Shown here: positions 17,453-26,203 of the stretch, piece after piece
How positions within the stretch are numbered: the first letter of the stretch is position 1
Layout of the letters: each line of letters begins with the position of its first letter
Assembly (NCBI GenBank): GCA_019694875.1
Contig: JAIBBC010000003.1
Location: forward strand, 984,469-1,048,468
From: Cyclobacteriaceae bacterium
Lineage (GTDB): Bacteria; Bacteroidota; Bacteroidia; Cytophagales; Cyclobacteriaceae
Length of the DNA stretch: 64,000 nucleotides
Direction: 5' to 3'
The notes under the pieces: model-generated
Database searches by the model: none
What the model was told of the DNA's origin: nothing
Seen by the model: only the letters and a program-made list of their open reading frames with translations
Program-made: the position numbers and the translations under genes

Positions 17453-18507
17453 TATTTATAGTAAGTGACCTCAACTCTGAATCGCTGATCAATTGCACCG
17501 AGCTTGTCATAAGCCGACTTGGAAATCTTGATCACAAGTTTATCGTTCGGTGCAGTTTCCGGAAGTTTGCCCATCACCCGTACAAACACTTCCCGGTTAT
17601 TCATCTCATTCCGGATTTTAAGAATCGTTCCGGAGGGAGCCGTACGATGCAGGGCCAGATACTTGCGGTTTCCTTCCGTTCCTTCTATGAGTTCCGCTAA
17701 TCCGGTTTCACGCACTTCATCTGTGCCGTTTACGTTTTCCGAAATTTTTATCGTTGTCGTTTTCTCAGCGGGTGGCGTTACGGTTTTTTCCGCAGGTGTG
17801 GTAATCGGCACATTAATCTTTTCAATAACCGGTGTTGCTTGCTGTGTAACCGGGTTGGTTTGTGTTTGAACCTGGGTGATTGTTTGAGTTGCCGTTATCT
17901 GATTTGCGTTTACAGGCTGTGACACAAAGAGTGTTTGTCCGACTTTCAATTCGTCATTCTGCAAGCCATTCCACTCCCGCAGTTGCTCCACTGTGATCCC
18001 ATACTGTCGTGTAATCGAATACATCGTTTCCTTAGCGGCTACGGTATGCGTTACCTTTGCGGTTCGCGGCATCGTTTCGACATTGTTTGCCTGCAACGAA
18101 GCAGTTTTTATCACAAGCTCCTGCCCCAGCGAGAGTGCGTTGTCTGTCAGGTTATTCCATTTCTTTAGCTCATCTACCGTTACACCATATAATCGTGAAA
18201 TCGAAAACAAGGTTTCCTTTTCTGCAACCACGTGCTTTTTGCCCTGTGCGACAATTTTGGATGTTCTCGGCACATAAGGGACTTTCAATATCTGGTCTAC
18301 CTCCAGCCCGCCATCAGCCGATGGATTCTGCGCAACAATCTGTTCAATTGTAACACCATAGCGTTTCGAAATCGCGTAAAGCGTTTCGCCCGCATCAACC
18401 TTGTGAACAATGAAAACTTTTCCATTGATGGTCTCTAATCCAATCGAATCTTTTTTGATTTCGGGACTAAAAAATGAGAGACCAGACAGTACCAAAAATT
18501 TGATCAT
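17452..18507 (-). CDS. LysM-repeat protein with RlpA-like double-psi beta-barrel
   Basis: 351 residues, signal-anchored N-terminus. Three LysM repeats are visible (near 35-80, 90-132 and 148-192), each starting H-x-V and containing ETLYAISKRYGVT-type sequence. A proline/threonine/glutamine-rich linker follows (about 200-260). The C-terminal domain (ALHRTAPSGTILKIRNEMNN, then VFVRVMGKLPET) is an RlpA/DPBB-type barrel. LysM binds peptidoglycan glycan strands. The protein is probably periplasmic and takes part in wall remodelling or anchoring together with the downstream OmpA protein. It overlaps the DUF4905 gene by four bases. Confidence 0.9.
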   Translation of the reverse strand: MIKFLVLSGLSFFSPEIKKDSIGLETINGKVFIVHKVDAGETLYAISKRYGVTIEQIVAQNPSADGGLEVDQILKVPYVPRTSKIVAQGKKHVVAEKETLFSISRLYGVTVDELKKWNNLTDNALSLGQELVIKTASLQANNVETMPRTAKVTHTVAAKETMYSITRQYGITVEQLREWNGLQNDELKVGQTLFVSQPVNANQITATQTITQVQTQTNPVTQQATPVIEKINVPITTPAEKTVTPPAEKTTTIKISENVNGTDEVRETGLAELIEGTEGNRKYLALHRTAPSGTILKIRNEMNNREVFVRVMGKLPETAPNDKLVIKISKSAYDKLGAIDQRFRVEVTYYK

Positions 18508-19289
18508 AATCTGTACGCTGCTAAATCGGTCTTATTTTGTACTAAAAATAAACATCCTGACAAGATGAAAAAAGTATCTGTGCCTAAACCTGCTAGGTTT
18601 TCGCCCAATTTCACGGTTAACCTAAGCTCGCCTTCGCGATCGAATACTAACAAATAGTTAGCCAGCTTTGACGATTCTTCCGCGTATGCTCTCATGATAA
18701 TCCAATCGTTGAATTCGAGGTATTCCACGCCTTTTACGATCGCATAATCTGTGCGGCCCAGGAATTCTTTTATCGTGCCGAAATGTTGGCTTCCCTCTGC
18801 ATAAAAAACCGGTCGCTGACGTTCAGCGGGAGTTGACATTTTGCCCTGCTCCCAATCCTCTTCGGTCAAGGAACCCGTAGCACGGTTAATTTTCGCCTGC
18901 TGCGGATCGCCCGCGGTGCGGTATCCGAAAATCTCTTGTTCATTCCAGTCGAAAAAAGAAAACGATTCAACCTCCCACCGGATGCTGCCGGAAGGAACAT
19001 CAAGTGCGATAAGACTCTTTTGATCCGGGTTGCCGCCTTTGTTCATAAACCTGTTAATCAGGAGGGTGTGCTGGTCGGCAGATGCGAGGCTTACCCACCA
19101 GGGCTCAGCCACCGACTTGTCTTTAAGTAAGAATTTATTTTGACTGTAATCCAACAACGAAAATGTTGTTGTGAAAGTCGAGTCATCACGAACCTCAAGG
19201 GCCAGCAGATTGGCCGCCTCAACGGCAAACGTGTTCCATATCATTCCCGGAAAGCGGTGAGAAAACAGAAACTCTGGGGCGTGCGACAC
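18504..19289 (-). CDS. DUF4905-type protein
   Basis: 261 residues, no signal peptide. The sequence has repeated beta-strand patterns (LLALEVRDD, SLIALDVPSGSIRWE, YLLVFDREGELRL) suggesting a propeller-like or WD-like fold. It matches my memory of the Bacteroidota-restricted DUF4905 family, not checked by search. First gene of the operon with the LysM and OmpA proteins. Divergent from the NfeD gene with about 55 bases between their starts, which must hold both promoters. Confidence 0.7.
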   Translation of the reverse strand: MSHAPEFLFSHRFPGMIWNTFAVEAANLLALEVRDDSTFTTTFSLLDYSQNKFLLKDKSVAEPWWVSLASADQHTLLINRFMNKGGNPDQKSLIALDVPSGSIRWEVESFSFFDWNEQEIFGYRTAGDPQQAKINRATGSLTEEDWEQGKMSTPAERQRPVFYAEGSQHFGTIKEFLGRTDYAIVKGVEYLEFNDWIIMRAYAEESSKLANYLLVFDREGELRLTVKLGENLAGLGTDTFFILSGCLFLVQNKTDLAAYRL

Positions 19290-19343
19290 GTTTTAATGCT
19301 TAATTTTATGCGAGTTACCATGACCCGCACTCAATTTCAAGCT

Positions 19344-20669
19344 ATGAAACGATTTCTTTTGGCGCTGTGGCTGATGCTTCCGACTGCTGTTTTCGGTCAG
19401 AAAACAAACGTGATGGTAATGGAAATCAAAACTGAAATTGATACCCGTACCACGCGATATGTTGAACTTGCGCTGAAGCATGCCGACAAGATCAAAGCCG
19501 ACTTCGTGGTAATTGACATGGACACGTATGGCGGAGTGATGACAGATGCGAAAGAGATTGTAGACCTGATTATGGATTTCAAAAAACCAATCGCAGTTTA
19601 TGTCAACTCTGATGCAGCATCGGCGGGTGCATTGATTTCAATTGCCTGCGATAGCATTTACATGACTCCGGGAGCAAGCATTGGTGCAGCAACCGTTGTG
19701 GGTGGCGATGGCGAAAAGGCTCCCGACAAGTATCAATCGTACATGCGCGGGATCATGCGATCAACAGCGGAAGAAAATCATCGCGATCCGCGAATCGCAG
19801 AGGGAATGGTTGACGAAAGTTTTGAAATTCCCGGTGTGAAAAAGCAAGGCCAGGTAATCACGTTCTCCACTTCCGAAGCAATCAAAAATGGTTATTGTGA
19901 AGCGGAGGTAACATCGCTTGATGAAATTTTGAAAAGAAGTAAAATTACTGACTATACAATTGAGCGTTTTGAACTTGAGTGGGCCGACAGTGTGATCGAG
20001 TTTTTTATTAATCCGTTCATCAGCGGAATACTAATCCTCATTATCATCGGAGGAATTTATTTCGAGCTACAAACTCCGGGCGCCACGTTCCCGATACTAG
20101 CCGCAGGTATTGCCCTTGTTCTTTACCTAATCCCCTACTACCTCAATGGACTGGCCGACAACTGGGAAATTATCGCATTGTTTATCGGATTAGTGCTGAT
20201 CGCGGCAGAAGTGTTTGTGATTCCCGGATTCGGGATTGCAGGCGTTACCGGAATTATCCTGACGGTTTGTTCGCTGATTCTGATTATGGTGAATAATAAT
20301 CTCTTTGATTTTGAATTCGTTCCTCCTTCCAGCATTCTCTACGCAGTAGCGGCCGCATTTGCAGGCTTGCTGGGGGGAATTTGTTTGCTGTTCATAGGCG
20401 GATCCAGGATTGCTGACTCCAGATATTTTAAACGCGTGGCGCATATTCAAGTCCATGAAAGTAAAAAAGGATATACATCTTCATTCATTAAAGAGCCTAT
20501 GGTTGGCAAGCGGGGAATCGCGCACACGGTTTTACGTCCCTCCGGAAAAGTGATGATTGACGACCAGCTTTATGATGCCTTCACACGAAGTGAGTTTATT
20601 GAAAAAGGGCAAAGCATCGAAGTGGTTGGGGAAGAAACAACTTCGCTGAAGGTCAGGTTGGTTGTATAG
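19344..20669 (+). CDS. NfeD-family membrane-bound ClpP-class serine protease
   Basis: 441 residues from the ATG at 19344, which gives a proper signal sequence (MKRFLLALWLMLPTAVFG); an ATG at 19320 is possible. The frame extends to 19140 but that part is antisense to DUF4905 and not coding. Domains: N-terminal ClpP/crotonase-like serine protease (about 25-210) with the nucleophile in SDAASAGALIS; four to five membrane spans (about 225-365); C-terminal NfeD OB-fold (GKRGIAHTVLRPSGKVMIDD onward). Family members degrade or regulate membrane proteins such as stomatins; no stomatin/SPFH gene is adjacent. Confidence 0.9.
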   Translation: MKRFLLALWLMLPTAVFGQKTNVMVMEIKTEIDTRTTRYVELALKHADKIKADFVVIDMDTYGGVMTDAKEIVDLIMDFKKPIAVYVNSDAASAGALISIACDSIYMTPGASIGAATVVGGDGEKAPDKYQSYMRGIMRSTAEENHRDPRIAEGMVDESFEIPGVKKQGQVITFSTSEAIKNGYCEAEVTSLDEILKRSKITDYTIERFELEWADSVIEFFINPFISGILILIIIGGIYFELQTPGATFPILAAGIALVLYLIPYYLNGLADNWEIIALFIGLVLIAAEVFVIPGFGIAGVTGIILTVCSLILIMVNNNLFDFEFVPPSSILYAVAAAFAGLLGGICLLFIGGSRIADSRYFKRVAHIQVHESKKGYTSSFIKEPMVGKRGIAHTVLRPSGKVMIDDQLYDAFTRSEFIEKGQSIEVVGEETTSLKVRLVV

Positions 20670-20689
20670 TTTTATTTTAACAGAATCTG

Positions 20690-20750
20690 GTAGTTAGAAT
20701 GGAGAGGTTAGGATTAAAGGCTAACTGCTAAACTACTAAGTTCTAACTAC
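20690..20750. repeat. TTAG/CTAA-type intergenic hairpin before kdsB
   Basis: GTAGTTAGAA (20690-20699) pairs perfectly with TTCTAACTAC (20741-20750), and the loop contains further GGTTAGG and CTAACTG pieces. It belongs to the same style of hairpin as those in the dcw operon (30421, 36324-36710, 43690). It lacks a T-run, so it is more like a dispersed repeat than a terminator. Confidence 0.6.
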
Positions 20751-20754
20751 TGTT

Positions 20755-21486
20755 ATGATATTAGGTATTATACCCGCGCGTTACGCTTCTACCCGTTTTC
20801 CGGGAAAACCTTTGGCCGACATTGGCGGAAAGTCGATGATTCAGCGCGTTTACGAACAGGTAAAAAAATCAAAGCTTATTGCTGACGTGATTGTCGCTAC
20901 CGACAATCAGCAGATCATGAATCATGTAACTCAGTTTGGTGGCCGGGTACGCATGACGAAAGAAAGTCATGCGAGCGGTACTGACCGGTGTTATGAGGCA
21001 TTAACCTTACAGAAAGCTCAGTTCGACTATGTGATCAACATCCAGGGGGATGAACCCTTCATTCAACCCGAACAAATTGATTTGCTCGCAGGGCTGCTGG
21101 ACGGTAATACAGAGATCGCAACACTCGTTAAAAAAATTGAAGATGCCGAACAGCTGTTCAATGCCAACGTTGTTAAAGCAGTTGTGGCGTCAAATGGTGA
21201 GGCGCTCTATTTCAGCCGTTCGACTGTTCCCCACATCCGCAACACGGCTGAAACGGAGTGGCTTAACAAGCACACGTTCTATAAACACATCGGCATGTAC
21301 GCATACCGCACGGATGTATTGAAAAAACTAACAGCACTTCCTGTGTCACCGCTTGAAAAAGCCGAATCGCTTGAGCAGCTTCGCTGGCTTGAAAACGGCT
21401 TCCGAATTAAAGTAGCCGAAACAAAAACCGAAACCATAGGCATTGATACGCCTGAAGATCTGCAACGAGCGGTTGCGAATCTGTAG
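20755..21486 (+). CDS. kdsB: 3-deoxy-manno-octulosonate cytidylyltransferase (CMP-KDO synthetase)
   Basis: 243 residues, usual length. N-terminal nucleotide-binding signature IPARYASTRFPGKPL, then VIVATDN, and INIQGDEPFIQPEQ for metal and substrate binding. It activates KDO with CTP for the lipid A inner core, confirming a Gram-negative envelope. Only a palindromic repeat separates it from nfeD, so it may have its own promoter or be read through. Confidence 0.96.
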   Translation: MILGIIPARYASTRFPGKPLADIGGKSMIQRVYEQVKKSKLIADVIVATDNQQIMNHVTQFGGRVRMTKESHASGTDRCYEALTLQKAQFDYVINIQGDEPFIQPEQIDLLAGLLDGNTEIATLVKKIEDAEQLFNANVVKAVVASNGEALYFSRSTVPHIRNTAETEWLNKHTFYKHIGMYAYRTDVLKKLTALPVSPLEKAESLEQLRWLENGFRIKVAETKTETIGIDTPEDLQRAVANL

Positions 21487-21608
21487 ACTTACACCAGACC
21501 TTCATCAGGGGGGCAAAAAACAAAGATTTTAACGTATTTAATTATTTGGCCGGGTTCTTGCCTTTCACTGTGCGTTTATTCTTAACTTGAGTAAATCACA
21601 CCCCCACC

Positions 21609-23354
21609 ATGAAAAACCTACAAGCAATCGCGTGTTGTCTGCTTCTCGCAGTTTGCATTAGCGAAACATCCATCGCCCAAAACTGGGCATCACTTGATGC
21701 CGTTGTTTACAACAACAAAGAAGACAAATACTTCTTTTTCTTTGGAAAATATTTCGTGATCAAAGAACGCGGCCAGTATATTGATGGCCTCCCCTTGCTA
21801 ATCGAAGATGCCTGGGAGAATTTTCCGAAATCGTGGAGCGGTGGAAACCTCGATGCCGTATGCTACAGCGCTGATAACGATAAGTACTACTTTTTCAAGG
21901 GAGATGAAGTTTGCGAAACTACGGTTACTACTATCAAAATGTACATAGGCGGTGACATCAAAGTTCCCACGCAACGGCTGAGCGCCCCAATGAAAATATC
22001 TTCGGAAAAAGCTTTCCCGGGATTACCCTGGCAACGAATCGATGACGTAGTCTACAACTCCGAAACAAAAACGTATTACTTTTTTCTCGGCAACGAATTC
22101 GTATCGAAAAAAAGAGGTGAACCTGTTGATCCTAAAATCCGGAAAATCGATGAGCCGGGAGGGTTCGTAAATCTGCCTGCAGAACGGCCGATCAAAGCGG
22201 TTACATTCAGCTCCGATAACAAGGAGTACTATTTCTTTTGGGACGAATACTATATGACCAAAACCCAGGGGAAGGATATTGTCCCCGGAACACAACCCCG
22301 CAGATACGAGAAAGATGGGCAGAAGGGTTTTGAATGGGCAGAACGCTCAAACAACAATTATGTCGGCTTCGCTAATGAATCAGGCTACCTCGCCAATTTC
22401 AAAGTGTCGTGGACGGCTAACGGAAAAGATGACAGCTGGAGCAAAAAAGGTGTTGCCCTCACCTACGAGAAAAGTGTTTCTCTTCCGAAGAACGCTACGG
22501 ATATTACGATCACAGCGTATGTTTATGACGAGTTTGCCGATGGAAAAAATGGTAAGCGAATCTTCACCGAGTCGATGAGTATCCCGCCCAACAAATGGTA
22601 CAAGGTTTACGGAACCGTATTCGATCCGAAACATAAGGTTGACAAGAAGGCATCGAACATCATGGGAAGCGTGACTTCGTTTTTCACAAAAGATATTGCC
22701 AATGCCGTAGAAGACGCAGGCAAGTTCTTCGAAGACAACATGCAGGAAGCGCAATACCAGGCTGTGAAGCTCATGGCGAAGAGCGACATGGAAAAGAAGA
22801 AGGCAATTATTGATGAATTCGGAAAGGCAGCGTCAAAAGTAATTCTTGATGAAGCCTTCATTCGTTCGCTGTTGCGGGCCGCACGTTCCAAGAATCCAAA
22901 AACATCCGAAGATGTTGTGAAACAACTCGTAAATCGTGAAGAGTTCAAAGAAATCAGAAAAGCACTTGGCTTCAAATCCATGAGCGTGGGCTTCACTTCC
23001 GGTGCATCGACCGTTATTGGTATGGAAGGCTCGTTCGGATACGGGGTTGCGCTTAACGCATCAAAAGTAAAAGGTTATGCCGGCCTGGATGGAAGTTTGG
23101 GTGTTCAGGACGGGCTGGGACTTGGTTGCCAGTTTGGTATCTGGGCAAATCCACCCGATCAGCTCAGCGGAAATTCCGTGGCCGTGAACGTTGAGGTGGG
23201 CGCAGGTGCCGGTGTTTCTTTTTCGCTCGTGTACGATGTAACCGTTAGCGGCAACAACCCGCCTGCGTTTACATTTTCCGGGATTGTCGTGACTCCGGGA
23301 GTTGGCGCAGGCGTAGGTGCCTCACTTGGTACGGGTTATTCATGGGTATTCTAA
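21609..23354 (+). CDS. Secreted hemopexin-repeat protein with cytolysin D4-like beta-sandwich
   Basis: 581 residues with a signal peptide (cleavage near SIAQ). Four hemopexin-type repeats fill about 25-220, each with a D-A/D-V-x-Y/F-N/S start and a YYFF- or KYFFF-like core. Residues about 240-345 (YLANFKVSWTANGKDDSW, LPKNATDITITAYVYDEF, KWYKVYGTVFDP) resemble the membrane-binding C-terminal beta-sandwich of thiol-activated cytolysins. A helical region follows (about 355-455). The end is a glycine-rich beta-stranded domain (about 460-581, with GVGAGVGASLGTGYSW) that could insert in membranes. It has the build of a secreted binding protein or toxin; the cytolysin similarity is my reading and unverified. 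The crystallin-repeat gene begins 10 bases downstream. Confidence 0.75.
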   Translation: MKNLQAIACCLLLAVCISETSIAQNWASLDAVVYNNKEDKYFFFFGKYFVIKERGQYIDGLPLLIEDAWENFPKSWSGGNLDAVCYSADNDKYYFFKGDEVCETTVTTIKMYIGGDIKVPTQRLSAPMKISSEKAFPGLPWQRIDDVVYNSETKTYYFFLGNEFVSKKRGEPVDPKIRKIDEPGGFVNLPAERPIKAVTFSSDNKEYYFFWDEYYMTKTQGKDIVPGTQPRRYEKDGQKGFEWAERSNNNYVGFANESGYLANFKVSWTANGKDDSWSKKGVALTYEKSVSLPKNATDITITAYVYDEFADGKNGKRIFTESMSIPPNKWYKVYGTVFDPKHKVDKKASNIMGSVTSFFTKDIANAVEDAGKFFEDNMQEAQYQAVKLMAKSDMEKKKAIIDEFGKAASKVILDEAFIRSLLRAARSKNPKTSEDVVKQLVNREEFKEIRKALGFKSMSVGFTSGASTVIGMEGSFGYGVALNASKVKGYAGLDGSLGVQDGLGLGCQFGIWANPPDQLSGNSVAVNVEVGAGAGVSFSLVYDVTVSGNNPPAFTFSGIVVTPGVGAGVGASLGTGYSWVF

Positions 23355-23364
23355 TCATCATCAT

Positions 23365-25548
23365 ATGAAAGTGAAAATACTAATTGTTATCCTGCTGATA
23401 ACCTGCGTTAATCTGCACGCGCAAACGGTAATACTTTACACCGATGACTTTGCGGGAAGCAGCTATGAAATCGATGCGGGATCGTACGACTACATGACAT
23501 TACTCCGCGCAGGCATTACCATGGTTCGTTCGGTTCGGGTTCAGAAAGGAATGCAGGTGACGTTGTATGAAAATGATAACTACACCGGAAGATCACTTGT
23601 TATCACAGAAGATGCTCCGATGAAATACCTGCTCGCAAAAGGTTATGGCCAGGTTGCACAAAATGTTTCGCTGGTGGTTGCTCCCTACACAAAAGCCTCT
23701 GAAGGGCCGATCGTTACCATTTTCAAAGACAATTTTTCAGGAACCTCCAAAAAGCTCACAGAAGGATTTTATGATTTCATGGATTTAGGCACGGTTGGCA
23801 ACGATCAACTCTCATCTGTCAGAATTCCAAAAGGCTGGCGGGTTACGTTGTATGAGCATAAAGAGTCGAAAGGCCGCACACTTGTGCTGACGGCAGATGC
23901 CAGTGCTTCAGTGCTGCTTAAGAATAAGTTCAATGACATTACCTCTTCGATACTTGTAGAGCAATTACCGCCACCGGAGGTGCCTGCACCGGTAAAAACA
24001 CCCCCGGTTGTACCTGAAACAAAAACACCGGAAGATCCACAAACTCCACCACCGCCTGCACAGCCGACTGCCTCCCTTGATGATCCTGTAAACCCGATGA
24101 TTATTATTTACCAGGGTGACCGTACCGGGGAATCAAAACGACTGGCACCAGGAATCTATGATACTGATCAACTGGAGATCGGTGATAATGAAATATCGTC
24201 TGTTCACGTCCCTGCCGGAGTGAGTGTTGTATTGTACGATCAGCCTAAGTTTAAAGGGAAATCGTTGCGACTGGATGAAGATGCCAGCACAGCCTTTCTG
24301 GATGCAAAGGGTTTCAACAACGTTGCTTCTTCCATTTCTGTCGAACTCACGCCCCGCGTGATGATTTACACCGATGCATTCTCCGGAAATTCGGCCAGTT
24401 TCAGTCCTGGCTATTATCACGTAAATGAACTTGGCATCGAAAACGATGAGCTTTCTTCTGTTAGGTTATTTGCCGATACATGGGTTTTGCTTTTCGAGCA
24501 CAATAACTTTAAAGGTCGGTCCATTCTGCTCACTAAAGATGCATCAGCTGATTTCATTGCCGGGAAGGGTTTTGACAATGTTGCTTCTTCTATGATTGTG
24601 GGAACGTCAGACATGCCGCTTCCGGAGGTAACGATCTATCGTGATAACTTTGCAAATCCACTCAGATCTCTTGTTCCGGGAGAATACCCGGTGTTGGAAA
24701 ATTTCAATGATCAGTTGTCGTCACTCAAGATTCCAAGAGGATTGCGCGTAACGCTCTTTGAGGATGTCGCATTCGGAGGCAGGAGCGTTACGATCAACAC
24801 CAGCGTTGGAGACGATTTTCTGCGAACAAACAAATTTGACAATGCCGTTTCTTCCATTAAAGTCGAACAGGTCGATCCGCGCGATTTAGTAGTCACACTC
24901 TATTCCGAAACTTACCAGGGGAATTCACAACAGCTCAAGCCGGGCCGGTACCTCGTTCGCGATATTACATTGGCGCCCAACACGCTCACATCGTTGCGTG
25001 TTCCGGAAGGAATGCTGGTAACACTTTATGAACATGATAATTTCAGGGGCGTATATGAAACCACGGACCGCGACAAGGACTTTTCACCCTTTAAAATGTT
25101 CGACAATTTCTATTCATCCTTCATTGTGGAAGATATTTTTAAACCGGTTATCTCATCGCCCGTTGTAACGACAACAACCGAATCTCAACCCATCGTTCGC
25201 GACAAAGAGCCTGAGCCAATCGTCACGACCATCGTTGAAGATGACCGATTCGAAACATGCAAGTTAAGCGACAACGATTATCAGATTGCCTTAAAGGCAA
25301 TTGAGAAGAAAGGATTTAGCAGCGACCGGATGACAGTTGCCCAACTTGCAACGAAAAACAAGTGTTTGACGAATAATCAGATTCGCGGAATCGCGAAGCT
25401 CCTGGGGTTTGAAGATCAACGCTTGGAATTTGTGAAGAGCATGTACGATCAGGCTATCGAAAAATCGACCTACTACACGCTGGATGATGTGTTTGTATTT
25501 ATGTCGAGCAAGGATGATTTCGCGAAATTCTTATCTTCGAAAGAATAA
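23365..25548 (+). CDS. Secreted protein with six beta/gamma-crystallin domains and DUF4476
   Basis: 727 residues from the ATG at 23365, which begins a good signal peptide (MKVKILIVILLITCVNLHAQ); an upstream in-frame ATG at 23317 lies inside the preceding gene. Six domains of about 80-85 residues repeat the pattern V-x-[IL]-[FY]-x-D-x-F-x-G, D-x-L-S-S-[VL]-[RK]-[VI]-P-x-G, V-x-L-[FY]-[ED]. They are split two plus four by a proline-rich linker (near residues 205-240). The C-terminal about 100 residues (CKLSDNDYQIALKAIEKK, CLTNNQIRGIAKLLGFED) are a DUF4476 domain, typical of Bacteroidota. Crystallin domains often bind Ca2+, but the canonical [ND][ND]xx[ST]S motif is only partly kept (NDQLSS, NDELSS, DNEISS, with one more NDQLSS). 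Probably exported with the preceding protein. Confidence 0.85.
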   Translation: MKVKILIVILLITCVNLHAQTVILYTDDFAGSSYEIDAGSYDYMTLLRAGITMVRSVRVQKGMQVTLYENDNYTGRSLVITEDAPMKYLLAKGYGQVAQNVSLVVAPYTKASEGPIVTIFKDNFSGTSKKLTEGFYDFMDLGTVGNDQLSSVRIPKGWRVTLYEHKESKGRTLVLTADASASVLLKNKFNDITSSILVEQLPPPEVPAPVKTPPVVPETKTPEDPQTPPPPAQPTASLDDPVNPMIIIYQGDRTGESKRLAPGIYDTDQLEIGDNEISSVHVPAGVSVVLYDQPKFKGKSLRLDEDASTAFLDAKGFNNVASSISVELTPRVMIYTDAFSGNSASFSPGYYHVNELGIENDELSSVRLFADTWVLLFEHNNFKGRSILLTKDASADFIAGKGFDNVASSMIVGTSDMPLPEVTIYRDNFANPLRSLVPGEYPVLENFNDQLSSLKIPRGLRVTLFEDVAFGGRSVTINTSVGDDFLRTNKFDNAVSSIKVEQVDPRDLVVTLYSETYQGNSQQLKPGRYLVRDITLAPNTLTSLRVPEGMLVTLYEHDNFRGVYETTDRDKDFSPFKMFDNFYSSFIVEDIFKPVISSPVVTTTTESQPIVRDKEPEPIVTTIVEDDRFETCKLSDNDYQIALKAIEKKGFSSDRMTVAQLATKNKCLTNNQIRGIAKLLGFEDQRLEFVKSMYDQAIEKSTYYTLDDVFVFMSSKDDFAKFLSSKE

Positions 25549-25556
25549 ACGCGATT

Positions 25557-25952
25557 ATGAACCCCGACATTCTGGCCTATCACAATACACTTTCAGAAAG
25601 TGATGTTCTCATTGCCGACCTGCTGGCAGCAGAAATTGATAAAGGACTACCGAAAGCCGAGAATAAGATTTGGCACCGCCACCCGGTTTGGTTTTTGGAT
25701 GGTAACCCGATTGTGGGCTACAGCAAGCTGAAGGGCGGTATGCGCCTGATGTTCTGGAGCGGAATGGGCTTTGATGAAGAAGGTTTACAGCCCGGAACCG
25801 GCAAGTTTAAGGACGCTTCAATCACCTACACTTCCGTAGATGAAATCAATCCCAGAGATTTGAAGCGCTGGTTAAAGAAATCCAAGATCATCCAGTGGGA
25901 CTATAAGAACATCGTGAAGCGCAAGGGCAAGCTGGTGAAGCTTAAACCTTAG
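25557..25952 (+). CDS. DUF1801 domain protein
   Basis: 131 residues, cytosolic. The motif KIWHRHPVWFLDGNPIVGYS, followed by LMFWSGMGFDEEGL, is the DUF1801/YdhG-like fold. Function unknown; small stand-alone members are common in soil Bacteroidota. It starts 8 bases after the crystallin-repeat gene but the functional link is unclear. It is followed immediately by a tandem palindromic repeat. Confidence 0.8.
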   Translation: MNPDILAYHNTLSESDVLIADLLAAEIDKGLPKAENKIWHRHPVWFLDGNPIVGYSKLKGGMRLMFWSGMGFDEEGLQPGTGKFKDASITYTSVDEINPRDLKRWLKKSKIIQWDYKNIVKRKGKLVKLKP

Positions 25953-26203
25953 CGTCATTTCGAGCAATTTAGTTACGCCACAAAGTACGAGATAACGATG
26001 CAAGAAATTCCATGTGGGTTAGACTTCTCTCGCCTCTCGCATTGCAGAAAATGTCGTGCACTCGAAGTAACGATTTACCGTCATTTCGAGCGACTTAAAT
26101 TACGCCACAAAGTACGAGATAACGATGCGAGAAATCCCGCGGGGGTTAGACTTCTCGAAGAGAGCTTTGTGCATTGATGAATCTGCTTGCGCTCGAAGTA
26201 ACG
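25953..26203. repeat. Tandem pair of about 120-bp palindrome-ended intergenic repeats
   Basis: Two copies: 25953-26072 and 26079-26203. Each opens with CGTCATTTCGAGC and closes with CTCGAAGTAACG, near-perfect inverted ends, and each contains TTACGCCACAAAGTACGAGA followed by TAACGATGC and a GAAAT-GGGTTAGACTTCTC segment. The copies diverge mainly in their last third. The second copy abuts the stop codon of the hydrolase gene. The ends resemble the widespread GTCATTTCGAGC repeats of Bacteroidota genomes (REP/MITE-like). Confidence 0.8.

Noticed and set aside
19140-19343. N-terminal extension of the NfeD frame
   Set aside because: It is antisense to the DUF4905 gene and precedes an obvious signal peptide at 19344, so the true start is downstream.
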